From contig NZ_CP061309.1 in the NCBI RefSeq assembly GCF_018687955.1, forward strand, positions 1,596,007 to 1,660,006: a stretch of DNA of 64,000 nt, written 5' to 3'. The DNA is from Polynucleobacter ibericus. GTDB lineage: Bacteria > Pseudomonadota > Gammaproteobacteria > Burkholderiales > Burkholderiaceae. Below are positions 28,230 to 43,599 of the stretch, one piece after another; the stretch's first letter is position 1, and the number at the start of each line of letters is the position of its first letter. Under the pieces are notes generated by a model. The model was not told the origin of the DNA, did no database searches, and saw only the letters and a program-made list of their open reading frames with translations. The position numbers and the translations under genes are program-made.

Positions 28230-29374
28230 TGAGTCACTCCAATCCACACATCGACGCATTTTGCGAACAAATTCTGAACGCAGCCAAGAGCAATACTAAA
28301 CTTTCCATCGAAGGTGGTGGTACAAAGTCTTGGTATGGGAATCCAAATAACCATGCCAAGCTTGATACACGCACTTACTCAGGTATCTTGGAATATCAAC
28401 CAGAGGAACTCGTGATTACAGCTTGTGCTGGTACACCACTTAAAGAAATTGAAGCAGCGCTCAAAGAAAAAAATCAGGTGCTCGCTTTTGAACCTCCCCA
28501 TTTTGGCGATAGTGCAACGTTTGGTGGGGCGATTGCCGCTGGCCTAGCTGGTCCCGGTCGCATCACGGTTGGTAATTTTCGCGACTTTGTTTTGGGTGCG
28601 CGCATTATCGATGGCAGAGGACAAGATCTTTCCTTTGGCGGCAAGGTCATGAAAAACGTTGCAGGATATGACGTCTCTCGTTTACTCCCGGGCTCTTTAG
28701 GAACGCTTGCGCTCTTACTAGAAGCCTCAGTTAAAGTATTGCCAAAGCCTGCTGCTACAGCCACCCTACGTTGCCAGATCTCTCAAGAGAAAGCTTTGAA
28801 GATCCTCAATGAATGGGCAGGCCAGCCACTTCCCTTATCTGCAAGTTGCTGGATAGGCTCAGCCAAAGGTGGTGATGGCGAGTTAACCTTCCGTCTTGCA
28901 GGCGCAGCAGCAGCCGTGAAAGCTGCTATTCCTCTGATGAGCTCACTAGTCATGGCAGCCGAGATCAACGAAGAAAATGCAGAACAGTTTTGGCATGATT
29001 TGCGCGAACAGAAACTGCCTGCGTTTACTAATCTTGGCGCTGATCAAACACTATATCGCTTGGCACTACCAGCAGCATGCGGACCACTGAACATTACTGG
29101 CGCAGATGATGAAATCGTTCTGGAATGGCATGGTCAACAACGCTGGATTAAGGCGCCAGGTGATGAAGCAACTTTCAAAACCATTAAAGCATTGGCAAAC
29201 TCCCAAGGTGGACATGCAACCCGCTTTAGACAGGGTGCAAGCGTAGACCCTAGCTTTCAACGCTTTACTTTGCTTTCAGAGCAAGCCCACTCCCAAGCCC
29301 TTGAGGCAGTGCAAGAGCGCCTCAGATCGGCATTTGATCCTGTAGGTGTATTCGCTACTAAACGTCTTCCATAA
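28229..29374 (+). CDS. glcE: Glycolate oxidase, FAD-binding subunit GlcE
   Basis: Second FAD-type subunit of the glycolate dehydrogenase. The 381-residue protein has the PCMH-fold pieces IEGGGTKSWYG near the N-terminus, EPPHFGDSATFGGAIAAGLAGPGR, and GGKVMKNVAGYDVSRLLPGSLGTL, then a C-terminal tail ending RLRSAFDPVGVFATKRLP typical of GlcE. Its ATG overlaps the glcD stop by one base. The 8-bp gap to glcF supports one transcript. Confidence 0.94.
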   Translation: MSHSNPHIDAFCEQILNAAKSNTKLSIEGGGTKSWYGNPNNHAKLDTRTYSGILEYQPEELVITACAGTPLKEIEAALKEKNQVLAFEPPHFGDSATFGGAIAAGLAGPGRITVGNFRDFVLGARIIDGRGQDLSFGGKVMKNVAGYDVSRLLPGSLGTLALLLEASVKVLPKPAATATLRCQISQEKALKILNEWAGQPLPLSASCWIGSAKGGDGELTFRLAGAAAAVKAAIPLMSSLVMAAEINEENAEQFWHDLREQKLPAFTNLGADQTLYRLALPAACGPLNITGADDEIVLEWHGQQRWIKAPGDEATFKTIKALANSQGGHATRFRQGASVDPSFQRFTLLSEQAHSQALEAVQERLRSAFDPVGVFATKRLP

Positions 29375-29382
29375 GTCTTTCT

Positions 29383-30660
29383 ATGCAAACTCAACTCGCC
29401 CCTCAATTTGCCAATACGCCGGAAGGTATCGAGGCAGCCCGCATTCTGGGTAAATGTGTTCACTGCGGTTTTTGTACTGCTACCTGCCCAACGTATCAGC
29501 TGCTTGGTGATGAGTTGGACGGTCCTCGTGGGCGCATTTATCTCATCAAGCAAATGGCTGAAGGTCAGGCCCCGACTGAAAAAACCCGTCTTCATTTAGA
29601 CCGTTGCTTAACCTGCCGCAATTGCGAGAGTACGTGTCCTAGTGGCGTGCAATACGGCAACTTAGTAGACATTGGTCGCAAGTGGGCTGAAGAAAATACT
29701 CCGGAGCGCCCACTCGGCCAAAGATTCACACGCTGGGCCCTAAAAGAGGGTTTAACCAAACCCGCTTTATTTAATTCAGCAATGGCTTTAGGTCGTTTAG
29801 TGCGTCCATTGATGCCAAGCGGTATTCAACGCAAGATTCCATTGGCAGTGAATAAAGCATTAAATAGCGCTACTGATGCCTATACAAGGCCTACCGCAGC
29901 CCATCAGCGCAAAATGGTTTTGCTCGAAGGCTGCGTTCAGCCGGGCATGCTGCCGAATATCAATTCAGCAACGGCGCGCGTTCTGGATGCATTAAAGATT
30001 CAATTGATCAGCGCGCCCAGTGCTACTTGCTGTGGAGCACTACGCTATCACCTCAATGATCAAGCTGGTGGATTAGATAATGCCAAACAAAATATTGATG
30101 CTTGGTGGCCTTTAGTAGAGAGTGGCGTAGAAGCGATTGTGATGACCGCATCAGGTTGCGGTGTCATGGTCAAAGATTATGGCCACCTCTTTGCAAATGA
30201 TCCCAGCTACGCTTCCAAAGCTAAGAAGATTTCAGAACTCACGAAAGATATCTCTGAGATTCTTCCTTCACTAGAAAATGAATTAGTGCAGCTCGTAGGC
30301 ACAGATCCTAAGCCAGGTGTGGTGTATCACCCACCCTGCACTTTGCAACATGGCCAGCAAATTCGGGGCAAAGTTGAGGGGCTCCTTACCAGCATTGGTA
30401 TTGGTGTACGTTTATGTGCCGACAGTCATCTTTGCTGTGGATCTGCTGGTACATATTCCGTCACCCAACCAGAGTTATCTGAACAACTCCGCAAAAACAA
30501 GCTAACTCACTTAAATGCTGCTTGTGAAGAGTCTGGCGCCGAGGTTATTGTCTCTGGCAATATTGGCTGCATTACCCATCTCCAGCAAGATGACACTCCA
30601 GTAGTTCATTGGATTGAGATCGTAGATCAATTGATTAGCAAACCTTCTAAGGCCACATGA
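29383..30660 (+). CDS. glcF: Glycolate oxidase, iron-sulfur subunit GlcF
   Basis: Iron-sulfur subunit that passes electrons from the FAD subunits to the membrane quinone pool. The 425-residue protein has two 4Fe-4S motifs near the N-terminus (CVHCGFCTATCPTY and CLTCRNCESTCPSG) and the two CCG-type cysteine-rich repeats (ATCCGALRYH; LCCGSAGTY) that also bind a cluster or heme-like partner in this family. The last bases overlap the yggS start (ATGA). glcDEF implies growth on glycolate, a known phytoplankton exudate (ecological inference). Confidence 0.95.
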   Translation: MQTQLAPQFANTPEGIEAARILGKCVHCGFCTATCPTYQLLGDELDGPRGRIYLIKQMAEGQAPTEKTRLHLDRCLTCRNCESTCPSGVQYGNLVDIGRKWAEENTPERPLGQRFTRWALKEGLTKPALFNSAMALGRLVRPLMPSGIQRKIPLAVNKALNSATDAYTRPTAAHQRKMVLLEGCVQPGMLPNINSATARVLDALKIQLISAPSATCCGALRYHLNDQAGGLDNAKQNIDAWWPLVESGVEAIVMTASGCGVMVKDYGHLFANDPSYASKAKKISELTKDISEILPSLENELVQLVGTDPKPGVVYHPPCTLQHGQQIRGKVEGLLTSIGIGVRLCADSHLCCGSAGTYSVTQPELSEQLRKNKLTHLNAACEESGAEVIVSGNIGCITHLQQDDTPVVHWIEIVDQLISKPSKAT

Positions 30661-31382
30661 ATTCCATAGTTGTAAATCTGATGCAAGTCAGAGAACGAAT
30701 TGAGCTTGCTGCTTTAGAGGCAAAGCGTGAGCCTGAAGACATTGAACTTCTTGCGGTAAGCAAAACTTTCCCAACCTCTGCGATTGAGGAAGCTATGCAT
30801 GCCGGTCAATCTGCTTTTGGTGAAAATTACGTCCAAGAAGCTGTAGAGAAAATTATTAAGCTCGAAAAGCTACGTCCTTGGCTGGTATGGCACTTTATCG
30901 GTCCACTACAAAGCAATAAGACTCGTGAGGTTGCCGAGCACTTTGATTGGGTTCACAGCGTAGATCGACTCAAAATTGCTGAACGCCTCTCCACTCAACG
31001 GGGTGAGTTTCCAGATTTAGCACCTCTTCAGGTTTGCGTCCAAATTAATGTGAGCGAGGAAGAGAGCAAAAGTGGTGTTTCTCAGACAGAGGTAGAGGTA
31101 CTATGTAATGCTATTACCTCTTTACCCAACCTAGTTCTGAGGGGTTTGATGGCCATTCCTGCACCCAGCACAGATTCCGTTGAGCAGCGCCAGGCTTTTG
31201 CTGCAGTCCAAGATTGCTTTCAGCAGATTAAGGCTGCTCACGCTAACGATCTGGGATATCAATTCTTTGATACCCTGTCGATGGGCATGTCTGATGACTT
31301 AGAAGCTGCCATTATTGAAGGCAGCACTATGGTACGTGTAGGTTCAGCCATTTTTGGGAAGCGCGATAAGATTAGCAAATGA
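30657..31382 (+). CDS. yggS: YggS-type pyridoxal phosphate homeostasis protein (PLPBP)
   Basis: A single-domain, fold-type III PLP-binding protein with no proven catalytic reaction; known members keep free PLP and amino/keto acid pools in balance. The PLP-binding Lys is in LLAVSKTFPT near residue 38, followed by FGENYVQEA, WHFIGPLQSNKTR and the C-terminal LSMGMSDDLEAAIIEGSTMVRVGSAIFG. The 241-residue length is normal. It overlaps glcF by 4 bases and proC by 4 bases; the yggS-proC pairing is very widespread. Confidence 0.95.
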   Translation: MNSIVVNLMQVRERIELAALEAKREPEDIELLAVSKTFPTSAIEEAMHAGQSAFGENYVQEAVEKIIKLEKLRPWLVWHFIGPLQSNKTREVAEHFDWVHSVDRLKIAERLSTQRGEFPDLAPLQVCVQINVSEEESKSGVSQTEVEVLCNAITSLPNLVLRGLMAIPAPSTDSVEQRQAFAAVQDCFQQIKAAHANDLGYQFFDTLSMGMSDDLEAAIIEGSTMVRVGSAIFGKRDKISK

Positions 31383-32248
31383 ACTCAAATAAAATCGCAC
31401 AAAACAATAGCAACGCCCACATTACCTTTATTGGTGGCGGCAACATGGGGCGCGCGCTCATCAGCGGCTTACTTGCAAGCGGATTTGAACCGAATCAAAT
31501 CTCTGTGGTGGAAGCAAACGCCGCTACTGCCCTCAAGCTACATGCTGATTTTGGCGTTCAAGGTATTGGCGCTCTAGAGCAAATCGCTTTTGATTTCTCT
31601 AAAAATAATGTCGTTGTCATGGCAATCAAGCCTCAAGACTTTAATGTGGTTGCTAAGGAATTAGCGACTAAGTTAAAGCATGCAAGCGTACCCGGTCCAT
31701 TGATTCTCAGTATTGCTGCAGGTATTCGCTTAAAAGATATGAGTCGCTGGCTAGACCACACACGTTGTGTACGTGCCATGCCCAATACTCCTGCCTTAAT
31801 CGGCAAAGGAATTACCGGTCTCTTTGCAGATGCTGCAGTCGATCAATTTGACCGCGCACTTGCTGAAACAATTTGCAATGCAGTAGGTCAAGCAGTATGG
31901 GTTTCAGAAGAAAAGCTGATGGATGCAGTCACTGCCGTGTCTGGAAGTGGTCCCGCTTATGTCTTTGCTTTTCTAGAAGCAATGCAGTCGGCTGGCGAGA
32001 AGCTGGGCCTTGATACAGAGATAGCACGCAAACTAGCTTACGCAACCCTTGAAGGTGCTACTCAGTTAGCCCATAACTCTGATGAGCATGCTGGCGTTCT
32101 ACGCGAGAGAGTCACCTCAAAAGGCGGCACTACTGCGGCAGCCCTCGATGTAATGAAGCAGCAGGGTTGGCACGAGATTTTAGAAAAAGCAATTGATGCT
32201 GCCAGTCAACGTGGCAAAGCTATGGGTGATGAACTCGGTCAGAACTAG
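31379..32248 (+). CDS. proC: Pyrroline-5-carboxylate reductase
   Basis: ProC reduces pyrroline-5-carboxylate to proline with NAD(P)H. The 289-residue protein has the Rossmann motif [19 protein letters not shown] near residue 17, [25 protein letters not shown], and the signature [26 protein letters not shown] with [16 protein letters not shown] at the C-terminus. It overlaps yggS (ATGA). Its TAG stop and the ubiA TAG stop share the palindrome CTAG at 32245-32248, so the genes overlap tail to tail by 4 bases. Confidence 0.97.
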   Translation: MNSNKIAQNNSNAHITFIGGGNMGRALISGLLASGFEPNQISVVEANAATALKLHADFGVQGIGALEQIAFDFSKNNVVVMAIKPQDFNVVAKELATKLKHASVPGPLILSIAAGIRLKDMSRWLDHTRCVRAMPNTPALIGKGITGLFADAAVDQFDRALAETICNAVGQAVWVSEEKLMDAVTAVSGSGPAYVFAFLEAMQSAGEKLGLDTEIARKLAYATLEGATQLAHNSDEHAGVLRERVTSKGGTTAAALDVMKQQGWHEILEKAIDAASQRGKAMGDELGQN

Positions 32249-33108
32249 TTCAGACTCAACCCCAGCACAATCCCGAGAAATAAGAATCCACCCAGCCAGT
32301 TGTTGTGGCGGAACGCTTTAAAGCAATTCTCACGATTGCGAGTTGCAACTAACTTCATGTGATAGATTGCACAAGCCAGTGCTGAGAACCAGCCTAAAAG
32401 GAAGTAATTACTTAAGCCGGCCATCTGCGCCACCCATAGCTGACTGATGAACAATATTCCATAACTTATTGCAATGGCGAGTACATCATAGTGCCCAAAA
32501 GTAATGGCAGATGTTCTCAGACCTAAACGCAAGTCGTCATCACGATCAACCATCGCATACGCCGTATCGTAGGCGATTGCCCAGAAAATATTACCGACAA
32601 ATAAGATCCATGCCTCTATGGGAATGAAATCCAAAATGGCTGCATATGCCATCGGGATACCAAAACCAAAGGCAATACCTAAGACAGCTTGAGGCATTGC
32701 AAAAAAGCGTTTAGTGAAGGGATAAATAAAAGCGACTAGTAAGGCCAGTACTGAAAGCTGCTTTGTAAATGCATTCAAGGGCTGAATGAGTAAAAAGGCA
32801 ATGAAAGCCAATAAGCCAGCAACAGCAACTGCTTCTTTACCGGAAATTTTTCCACTAGTAACGGGACGGCCCTGTGTTCTTTTAACGTGCCGATCAAAAT
32901 CTTGATCCGCATAGTCATTAATTGCACAGCCTGCGCTGCGCATCAAAAAAGTGCCGAGAATAAAAATCAGCAGAATAGATAAATCAGGGGTGCCGCTACT
33001 GGCTAACCAGAGAGCCCAGAGCGTGGGCCACAATAGCAATAGCGTGCCAATAGGTTTATCCAACCTAATTAAATACCCATAAGAAATGAAACGCTCTTTT
33101 AAGCTCAT
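32245..33108 (-). CDS. ubiA: 4-hydroxybenzoate polyprenyltransferase
   Basis: Inner-membrane enzyme that prenylates 4-hydroxybenzoate in ubiquinone synthesis. The 287-residue, highly hydrophobic protein has about eight to nine membrane helices and the two Asp-rich motifs: [20 protein letters not shown], and [14 protein letters not shown] with [14 protein letters not shown]. It lies directly downstream of recG on the same strand with a 10-bp gap, so the two may be co-transcribed. Confidence 0.96.
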   Translation of the reverse strand: MSLKERFISYGYLIRLDKPIGTLLLLWPTLWALWLASSGTPDLSILLIFILGTFLMRSAGCAINDYADQDFDRHVKRTQGRPVTSGKISGKEAVAVAGLLAFIAFLLIQPLNAFTKQLSVLALLVAFIYPFTKRFFAMPQAVLGIAFGFGIPMAYAAILDFIPIEAWILFVGNIFWAIAYDTAYAMVDRDDDLRLGLRTSAITFGHYDVLAIAISYGILFISQLWVAQMAGLSNYFLLGWFSALACAIYHMKLVATRNRENCFKAFRHNNWLGGFLFLGIVLGLSLN

Positions 33109-33118
33109 GAAGCAATTA

Positions 33119-35209
33119 TCAAGCTTTTAAGAACTCTGCACGAGATCCAAGCCAGCGCTCTAAATGACGTTCCACCAAATCAGTGTGCTCTGCGAGTAAG
33201 CGATCTGCCGCCTGCTGAGCCAGTTCAATTAGCCAAGCATCCCGCTGTAAATCGACAAAGCGCAACATAGCATCACCTGACTGCTTGGCACCAAGCAACT
33301 CGCCTGGACCACGAAGAGATAGGTCACGCTCGGCAATCACAAACCCATCCGATGTCTCACGTAAGGTTTGCAAGCGCTCTTTAGCAGACATCGAGAGCGG
33401 TTCGGCATACATCAAAATACAGACTGAATCTGCGGAACCCCTACCTACACGTCCCCTCAATTGATGAATCTGTGCATAGCCAAAACGCTCGGCGTGCTCA
33501 ATCACCATCAGCGCTGCATTTGGCACATCTACCCCCACCTCTATGACTGTTGTAGCAACCAAAAGCTGAATCTCATTTGCCTTAAAAGCTGCCATGACAG
33601 CGGCCTTTTCTTCTGCTTTTAGCCTGCCATGCACTAAACCAACCTTAAAGTCAGGCAAAGCTTCGGTGAGCTGCTCAAAACTTTCTACTGCAGTTTGCAG
33701 TTGAAGCACTTCAGATTCCTCAATAAGGGGACATACCCAATACGCTTGCAATCCTTTAGAGAGCCAACCCTGCAAACCACCAATCACCTCATCACGGCGA
33801 CTAGCTTTAACAACTTTGGTAGCAATGGGTTTTCTACCCGGGGGTAACTCATCAATTACAGAGACATCTAAGTCAGCGTAGTAAGTCATCGCTAAGGTGC
33901 GAGGAATAGGCGTAGCTGACATCATCAACTGATGGCAGTAAAACAATTCTGATCCAACCCGCTGTTGAATTTCTAAACGCTGCCTCACCCCAAAGCGATG
34001 TTGCTCATCAATAACTGCCAAGCCTAGCTTTGCAAAACTCACACTCTCCTGAATCAGGGCATGTGTGCCGACAATTAATTGAGCCTGCCCATTTTCAATG
34101 GCCTCTTGAGCCAGTCTTTTGTCTTTAGCTTTTAGACTTCCGGATAGCCATGCAATTTGCACTCCTAGAGGCTCAAACCACTCCTTCATCTTGAGATAGT
34201 GCTGTTCAGCCAAGATTTCGGTAGGGGCCATGATGGCAGCTTGATAGCCATGATCCATCACGCGGGCAGCCGCCAAGGCTGCAACCACGGTCTTGCCGCT
34301 GCCTACATCACCTTGTAGGAGGCGATTCATCGGGAAAGATTTTGTTAGATCATTGCTAATTTCAGACCAAACACGATCCTGCGCATTTGTTAATTTAAAA
34401 GGAAGCACTTTCAACAAGCCTTCTTCAAGACTTTGTACTCCTTCTTCTTTACCTTGAGATTTACCTTTGTCTTTTATAAAACTTGGCGCATGTCTCTCTC
34501 GGCGAATCGCATGCGCGCGCTTTAAAGAAATCTGTTGAGCTAGTAACTCTTCAAATTGCACTCGGCGCCACGCAGGATGAGTGCGCTCTAACAGTGATTG
34601 TGTGTTTGCATCTGCAGGTGGTTGATGCAAATAAGTAATCGCACTTTGTAAATTGGGCCAATCATTGCTGGGCAACAACTCCCCCATCAGTTTTTGAGGC
34701 AAGAATTCTGCCAAGCTATCTTGCAAACTGGGGTCACGCAAAGCTTGCGTTACTGCTTTACGAATAATGGTTTGTGAGACACCGACGCTGGCTGGGTAAA
34801 CCGGAGTCAAACTAGCGGGCAAAGGTGCGTCTGGAGCTACAGCTCGCACAGTAGGATGCACCATCTCTGGACCCTGAAAACCTTCGCGCACTTCACCACG
34901 CACCCGAATATTGACCCCAACCGCCATCTGCTTTTGCTGGCTTGGGTAAAAGTTGAGAAAGCGAAGATTTAAAGTCTCGGTCTCATCCTCAATAGTGACT
35001 ACCATCTGCCTTCTGGGTCGAAACAAGACCTGATTACGGATGACTACCCCCTGAGTCTGGGCTGAGTGAAATCTACCCTGGACAATTGCCTCCTCTATGG
35101 TGAGAAGCTCGGTCTCATCCTCATAGCGGGATGGCAAATGCAAAGCAAGGGCCATAGGGGTGTCTAAACCCATCTTTTGGAGTGTGCTTGGCGCTTGTTT
35201 AGTAGTCAT
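33119..35209 (-). CDS. recG: ATP-dependent DNA helicase RecG
   Basis: RecG remodels stalled replication forks and Holliday junctions. The 696-residue protein has an N-terminal OB-fold wedge domain (about 1-170), helicase motif [16 protein letters not shown], motif Ia [14 protein letters not shown], the DEQH box [13 protein letters not shown], motif [15 protein letters not shown], and motifs V and VI ([30 protein letters not shown]). The N-terminus is short, starting with the [15 protein letters not shown] segment that matches the fork-binding domain. It is divergent from queA with 30 bp between starts. Confidence 0.96.
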   Translation of the reverse strand: MTTKQAPSTLQKMGLDTPMALALHLPSRYEDETELLTIEEAIVQGRFHSAQTQGVVIRNQVLFRPRRQMVVTIEDETETLNLRFLNFYPSQQKQMAVGVNIRVRGEVREGFQGPEMVHPTVRAVAPDAPLPASLTPVYPASVGVSQTIIRKAVTQALRDPSLQDSLAEFLPQKLMGELLPSNDWPNLQSAITYLHQPPADANTQSLLERTHPAWRRVQFEELLAQQISLKRAHAIRRERHAPSFIKDKGKSQGKEEGVQSLEEGLLKVLPFKLTNAQDRVWSEISNDLTKSFPMNRLLQGDVGSGKTVVAALAAARVMDHGYQAAIMAPTEILAEQHYLKMKEWFEPLGVQIAWLSGSLKAKDKRLAQEAIENGQAQLIVGTHALIQESVSFAKLGLAVIDEQHRFGVRQRLEIQQRVGSELFYCHQLMMSATPIPRTLAMTYYADLDVSVIDELPPGRKPIATKVVKASRRDEVIGGLQGWLSKGLQAYWVCPLIEESEVLQLQTAVESFEQLTEALPDFKVGLVHGRLKAEEKAAVMAAFKANEIQLLVATTVIEVGVDVPNAALMVIEHAERFGYAQIHQLRGRVGRGSADSVCILMYAEPLSMSAKERLQTLRETSDGFVIAERDLSLRGPGELLGAKQSGDAMLRFVDLQRDAWLIELAQQAADRLLAEHTDLVERHLERWLGSRAEFLKA

Positions 35210-35239
35210 CGTTAAAATCTAATACCTGATGGTAACGCT

Positions 35240-37440
<2,201 letters not shown>

Positions 37441-37573
37441 TAGCCCTACAGGGGGCAAAACCCCCTGCAAATCCCCTCCAAAGCCCCACACAGTTTAGAA
37501 TTGCGGGTTACGACCTTAGCTATAAGGTCGCAAAATGACGCAGTTTTCAAATGGTAATTAACGGAGGTTATGT
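37441..37573 (+). promoter_or_regulatory. tgt-yajC intergenic region with two hairpins
   Basis: Two stem-loops are visible. CAGGGGG-CAAAA-CCCCCTG (37449-37467) lies just after tgt and lacks a U-run. CGACCTTA-GCTA-TAAGGTCG (37511-37530, perfect 8-bp stem) lies 44 bp before yajC. yajC has a strong GGAGG ribosome binding site at 37563-37567. The second hairpin may be part of a leader that controls yajC-secDF; it does not resemble a known riboswitch that I recognise. Confidence 0.5.
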
Positions 37574-37900
37574 ATGTGGATTAGTAACGCTTTTGCCCAA
37601 GCTCCTGCAGCGGGCGCAGATTCTGGTGGCTTAATGAGCTTCCTCCCCTTGATTTTGATGTTTGCAGTTTTGTACTTCATCATGATTCGCCCACAAATGA
37701 AGCGTCAAAAAGAAACTAAAGCAATGCTTGAGTCATTAGGCGTTGGAGATGAAGTGGTGACTGTTGGCGGCATTATGGGCAAAGTAACGGCCTTGAAAGA
37801 TCAAGTAGTGACTGTTGAAATTTCTGCTGGCACTGAAGTACAAATGCAAAAAGGCGCTATCACTACAGTATTGCCAAAAGGCACTCTGAAGTCCGCTTAA
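37574..37900 (+). CDS. yajC: Preprotein translocase subunit YajC
   Basis: Small inner-membrane protein that associates with SecDF and YidC. The 108-residue protein has one N-terminal membrane helix (LMSFLPLILMFAVLYFIMIRP, about residues 22-42) followed by the conserved PQMKRQKETKAMLESLGVGDEVVTVGGIMGKV cytosolic domain. The short Ala-rich run before the helix is usual in betaproteobacteria. It precedes secD by 38 bp in the classic tgt-yajC-secD-secF order. Confidence 0.96.
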   Translation: MWISNAFAQAPAAGADSGGLMSFLPLILMFAVLYFIMIRPQMKRQKETKAMLESLGVGDEVVTVGGIMGKVTALKDQVVTVEISAGTEVQMQKGAITTVLPKGTLKSA

Positions 37901-37938
37901 TGCATCCGCTTAATTTGTTTGTTTAAAAGTATCTCAAT

Positions 37939-39798
37939 ATGAATCGCTACCCTCTCTGGAAATATCTAGTCATTGCCATTGCATTACTGATCGGCGGACT
38001 ATATTCATTACCCAATTTCTATGGTGAGGCTCCAGCGGTTCAGGTCTCGTCTGCCAAACCAACCATCAAGGTTGATTTGGCAACGCAGGCTCGTGTAGAA
38101 AAAATTCTCTCTGAAGCCAACATTAATAACACCGGCATCTTTTTTGAAGCGGCTGGCAATGTAGGCTCTATCAAAGTTCGCTTCAATAACACCGATATTC
38201 AATTACGCGCACGCGATCTCTTGCAGCAGAAGTTGAATGTGGATCAAAACGATCCCAACTACACCATTGCATTAAATCTACTATCCAATACTCCGGGATG
38301 GCTAAATGCGATCAATGCACTTCCAATGCCTTTAGGTCTTGACTTGCGTGGAGGTGTGTACTTCCTCCTCCAAGTGGATATGAAGGGCGCAGTACAAAAA
38401 AAGGTTACCTCTTTAGCAACCGATATTCGCAGCCAATTACGCGACAAGAACATTCGCCATCAAGGAATCGAGCGTGGCGCGGACTTTATCTCCATCAATT
38501 TCGGCAGTACTGCTGATGCCGAATCGGCTCGCTCCATGCTGATGACCAGTCAACCTGATTTGATTTGGCAAGTAAAGCCCACTGGCCTTTCACCCAAAGT
38601 AGTCGGTGAATTTAAACCTGCAGCCTTAAAAGAAATTCAAGACAATGCTGTTAAGCAAAACATTGTTACGCTCAATAAACGCGTAAACGAACTAGCAGTT
38701 AAAGAACCAGTAATTCAACAGCAAGGTGCCGAGCGCATTGTTGTGCAGCTACCAGGTGTACAAGATACAGCGCGCGCCAAAGACATCATTGGTCGTACAG
38801 CCACACTAGAGTCTCGCTTAGCTGATCCCTTGGTATCTACCATCGCTTTAGGTGAAACACCACCCCCAGGCATGGATACTTTCCGCTTTGGTGAAAACCG
38901 TTTAGGCGTATTTAAAAAGTCAGTGATTTTTAGTGGCGATCGTATTACCGATGCTAGTGCTGGCTTTGATCAAAATCAACGACCCGCTGTAAATATCTCC
39001 CTTGATTCTGCTGGCGGTCGCGTCATGCAAGAAGTGACTCGTGAAAACATTGGCAAACCAATGGGGATGATTCTCTTTGAAAAAGGCAAAGGTGAGGTTC
39101 TCACTATCGCCACCATCCAAAGCGAATTTGGTGCAAAGTTCCAGATTACTGGCCAACCAACCACTGAAAGCGCCAATGACTTAGCCCTCCTCTTGCGTGC
39201 TGGCTCACTAGCAGCGCCAATGGAAATCATTGAAGAACGCACCATAGGACCAAGTCTAGGCGCTGAAAATATCGAGAAGGGCTTTAAATCCCTCTTAATC
39301 GGTTTTGCCGCTATCGCAATTTTTATGATGGCTTACTACTTGTTATTCGGCACCTTCTCTGTTGTAGCCCTAGCAGTGAACCTTCTCTTACTCATCTCGG
39401 TACTCTCAATGTTGCAAGCCACTCTAACCCTGCCTGGTATCGCAGCGATGGCCTTGGCTTTGGGTATGGCGATTGACTCAAACGTATTGATTAACGAACG
39501 TATTCGCGAAGAACTTCGTAACGGCGCTTCACCACAAACAGCAATTTCTGTAGGTTTCGATAAGGCTTGGGCAACGATTTTGGACTCTAACGTAACGACT
39601 TTGATTGCAGGTCTCGCCTTGCTAGCATTTGGATCGGGCCCTATCAAAGGCTTCGCGGTAGTTCACTGTTTAGGTATTCTGACTTCAATGTTCTCGGCTG
39701 TCTTCTTCTCACGTGGCCTTGTAAACCTCTGGTACGGCAGACATAAGAAGATTCAAAAACTCGCTATCGGCCAAGTTTGGCGCCCACAGGAGAAATAA
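37939..39798 (+). CDS. secD: Protein translocase subunit SecD
   Basis: SecD forms with SecF an inner-membrane complex that uses the proton gradient to pull secreted proteins into the periplasm. The 619-residue protein has an N-terminal helix (residues 8-27), a large periplasmic P1 region including LPLGLDLRGGVYFLLQVD, and a C-terminal bundle of five helices with the RND-type motifs GMAIDSNVLINERIREEL and GSGPIKGFAVVHCLGILTSMF. secF begins 3 bp after its stop, indicating a single transcript. Confidence 0.97.
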   Translation: MNRYPLWKYLVIAIALLIGGLYSLPNFYGEAPAVQVSSAKPTIKVDLATQARVEKILSEANINNTGIFFEAAGNVGSIKVRFNNTDIQLRARDLLQQKLNVDQNDPNYTIALNLLSNTPGWLNAINALPMPLGLDLRGGVYFLLQVDMKGAVQKKVTSLATDIRSQLRDKNIRHQGIERGADFISINFGSTADAESARSMLMTSQPDLIWQVKPTGLSPKVVGEFKPAALKEIQDNAVKQNIVTLNKRVNELAVKEPVIQQQGAERIVVQLPGVQDTARAKDIIGRTATLESRLADPLVSTIALGETPPPGMDTFRFGENRLGVFKKSVIFSGDRITDASAGFDQNQRPAVNISLDSAGGRVMQEVTRENIGKPMGMILFEKGKGEVLTIATIQSEFGAKFQITGQPTTESANDLALLLRAGSLAAPMEIIEERTIGPSLGAENIEKGFKSLLIGFAAIAIFMMAYYLLFGTFSVVALAVNLLLLISVLSMLQATLTLPGIAAMALALGMAIDSNVLINERIREELRNGASPQTAISVGFDKAWATILDSNVTTLIAGLALLAFGSGPIKGFAVVHCLGILTSMFSAVFFSRGLVNLWYGRHKKIQKLAIGQVWRPQEK

Positions 39799-39801
39799 GC
39801 C

Positions 39802-40772
39802 ATGGAATTTTTCCGAATCAAAAAAGATATTCCCTTTATGCGCCATGCATTGGTGCTCAATGCGATTTCTTTAATTACTTTTTTAGCGGCAGTCTTCTTC
39901 CTTTGGCATAACGGCCTTCATCTCTCCATTGAATTTACGGGTGGTACGGTCATGGAAGTGAGTTACCCACAGACCGCGCCCTTAGATTCAATACGGTCAA
40001 AGGTTGAGAAGCTCGGCTATGCAGATACTCAGATTCAGAACTTTGGTAGCTCACGTGATGTGATGATTCGCCTACCTTTGCAAAAAGATGCAGAAGGCAA
40101 GCTCATCTCATCAGCCGATCAAAGTAATTCAGTTATGCAAGCTCTTGATCCAGCAACGACTGGTGTAAAGCTTCAGCGTGTCGAATTTGTTGGCCCTCAG
40201 GTTGGTCAAGAGCTGGCTTTTGATGGCTTAAAAGCCTTGATCTTTGTGATCATTGGCATTGTGGTGTATCTGTCCTTCCGCTTTGAGTGGAAATTTGCAG
40301 TTGCCGGCATCATTGCGAACTTGCATGACATTGTCATCATCTTAGGTTTCTTTGCCTTCTTTCAGTGGGAGTTTTCCCTCTCGGTACTGGCAGCAGTATT
40401 GGCGGTTCTAGGTTACTCAGTCAATGAATCCGTAGTGATCTTCGACCGTATTCGTGAGAACTTCCGTAAGTATCGCAAGATGACTACTCGCGAAGTAATT
40501 GATAACGCAATTACCAGCACAATCAGCCGTACAGTCATTACTCACGGTAGTACTGAGATGATGGTTTTAGCAATGCTCATCTTTGGCGGCCCAACACTCT
40601 TCTACTTTGCATTAGCGCTGACCATTGGTATTTTGTTTGGTATCTACTCGTCAGTCTTCGTTGCTGCAGCATTAGCCATGTGGCTTGGTGTTACACGTGA
40701 AGATCTAGTGAAGGGTGATAAAAAGCCAGATGACAATGCCCGCAACGATGACCCCAACTATGGGGCTCGGGT

Positions 40773-40776
<4 letters not shown>
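39802..40776 (+). CDS. secF: Protein translocase subunit SecF
   Basis: Partner of SecD. The 324-residue protein starts with a helix (about 16-36), then the periplasmic segment with the IEFTGGTVMEVSY motif, then five helices including LGYSVNESVVIFDRIREN and the SRTVITHGSTEMMVLAMLIFGG region. Its TAA stop overlaps the convergent waaA stop in the palindrome TTAA (4-bp tail-to-tail overlap), leaving no room for a terminator between them. Confidence 0.97.
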
Positions 40777-43585
<2,809 letters not shown>

Positions 43586-43599
43586 CTATACTTGACCTT

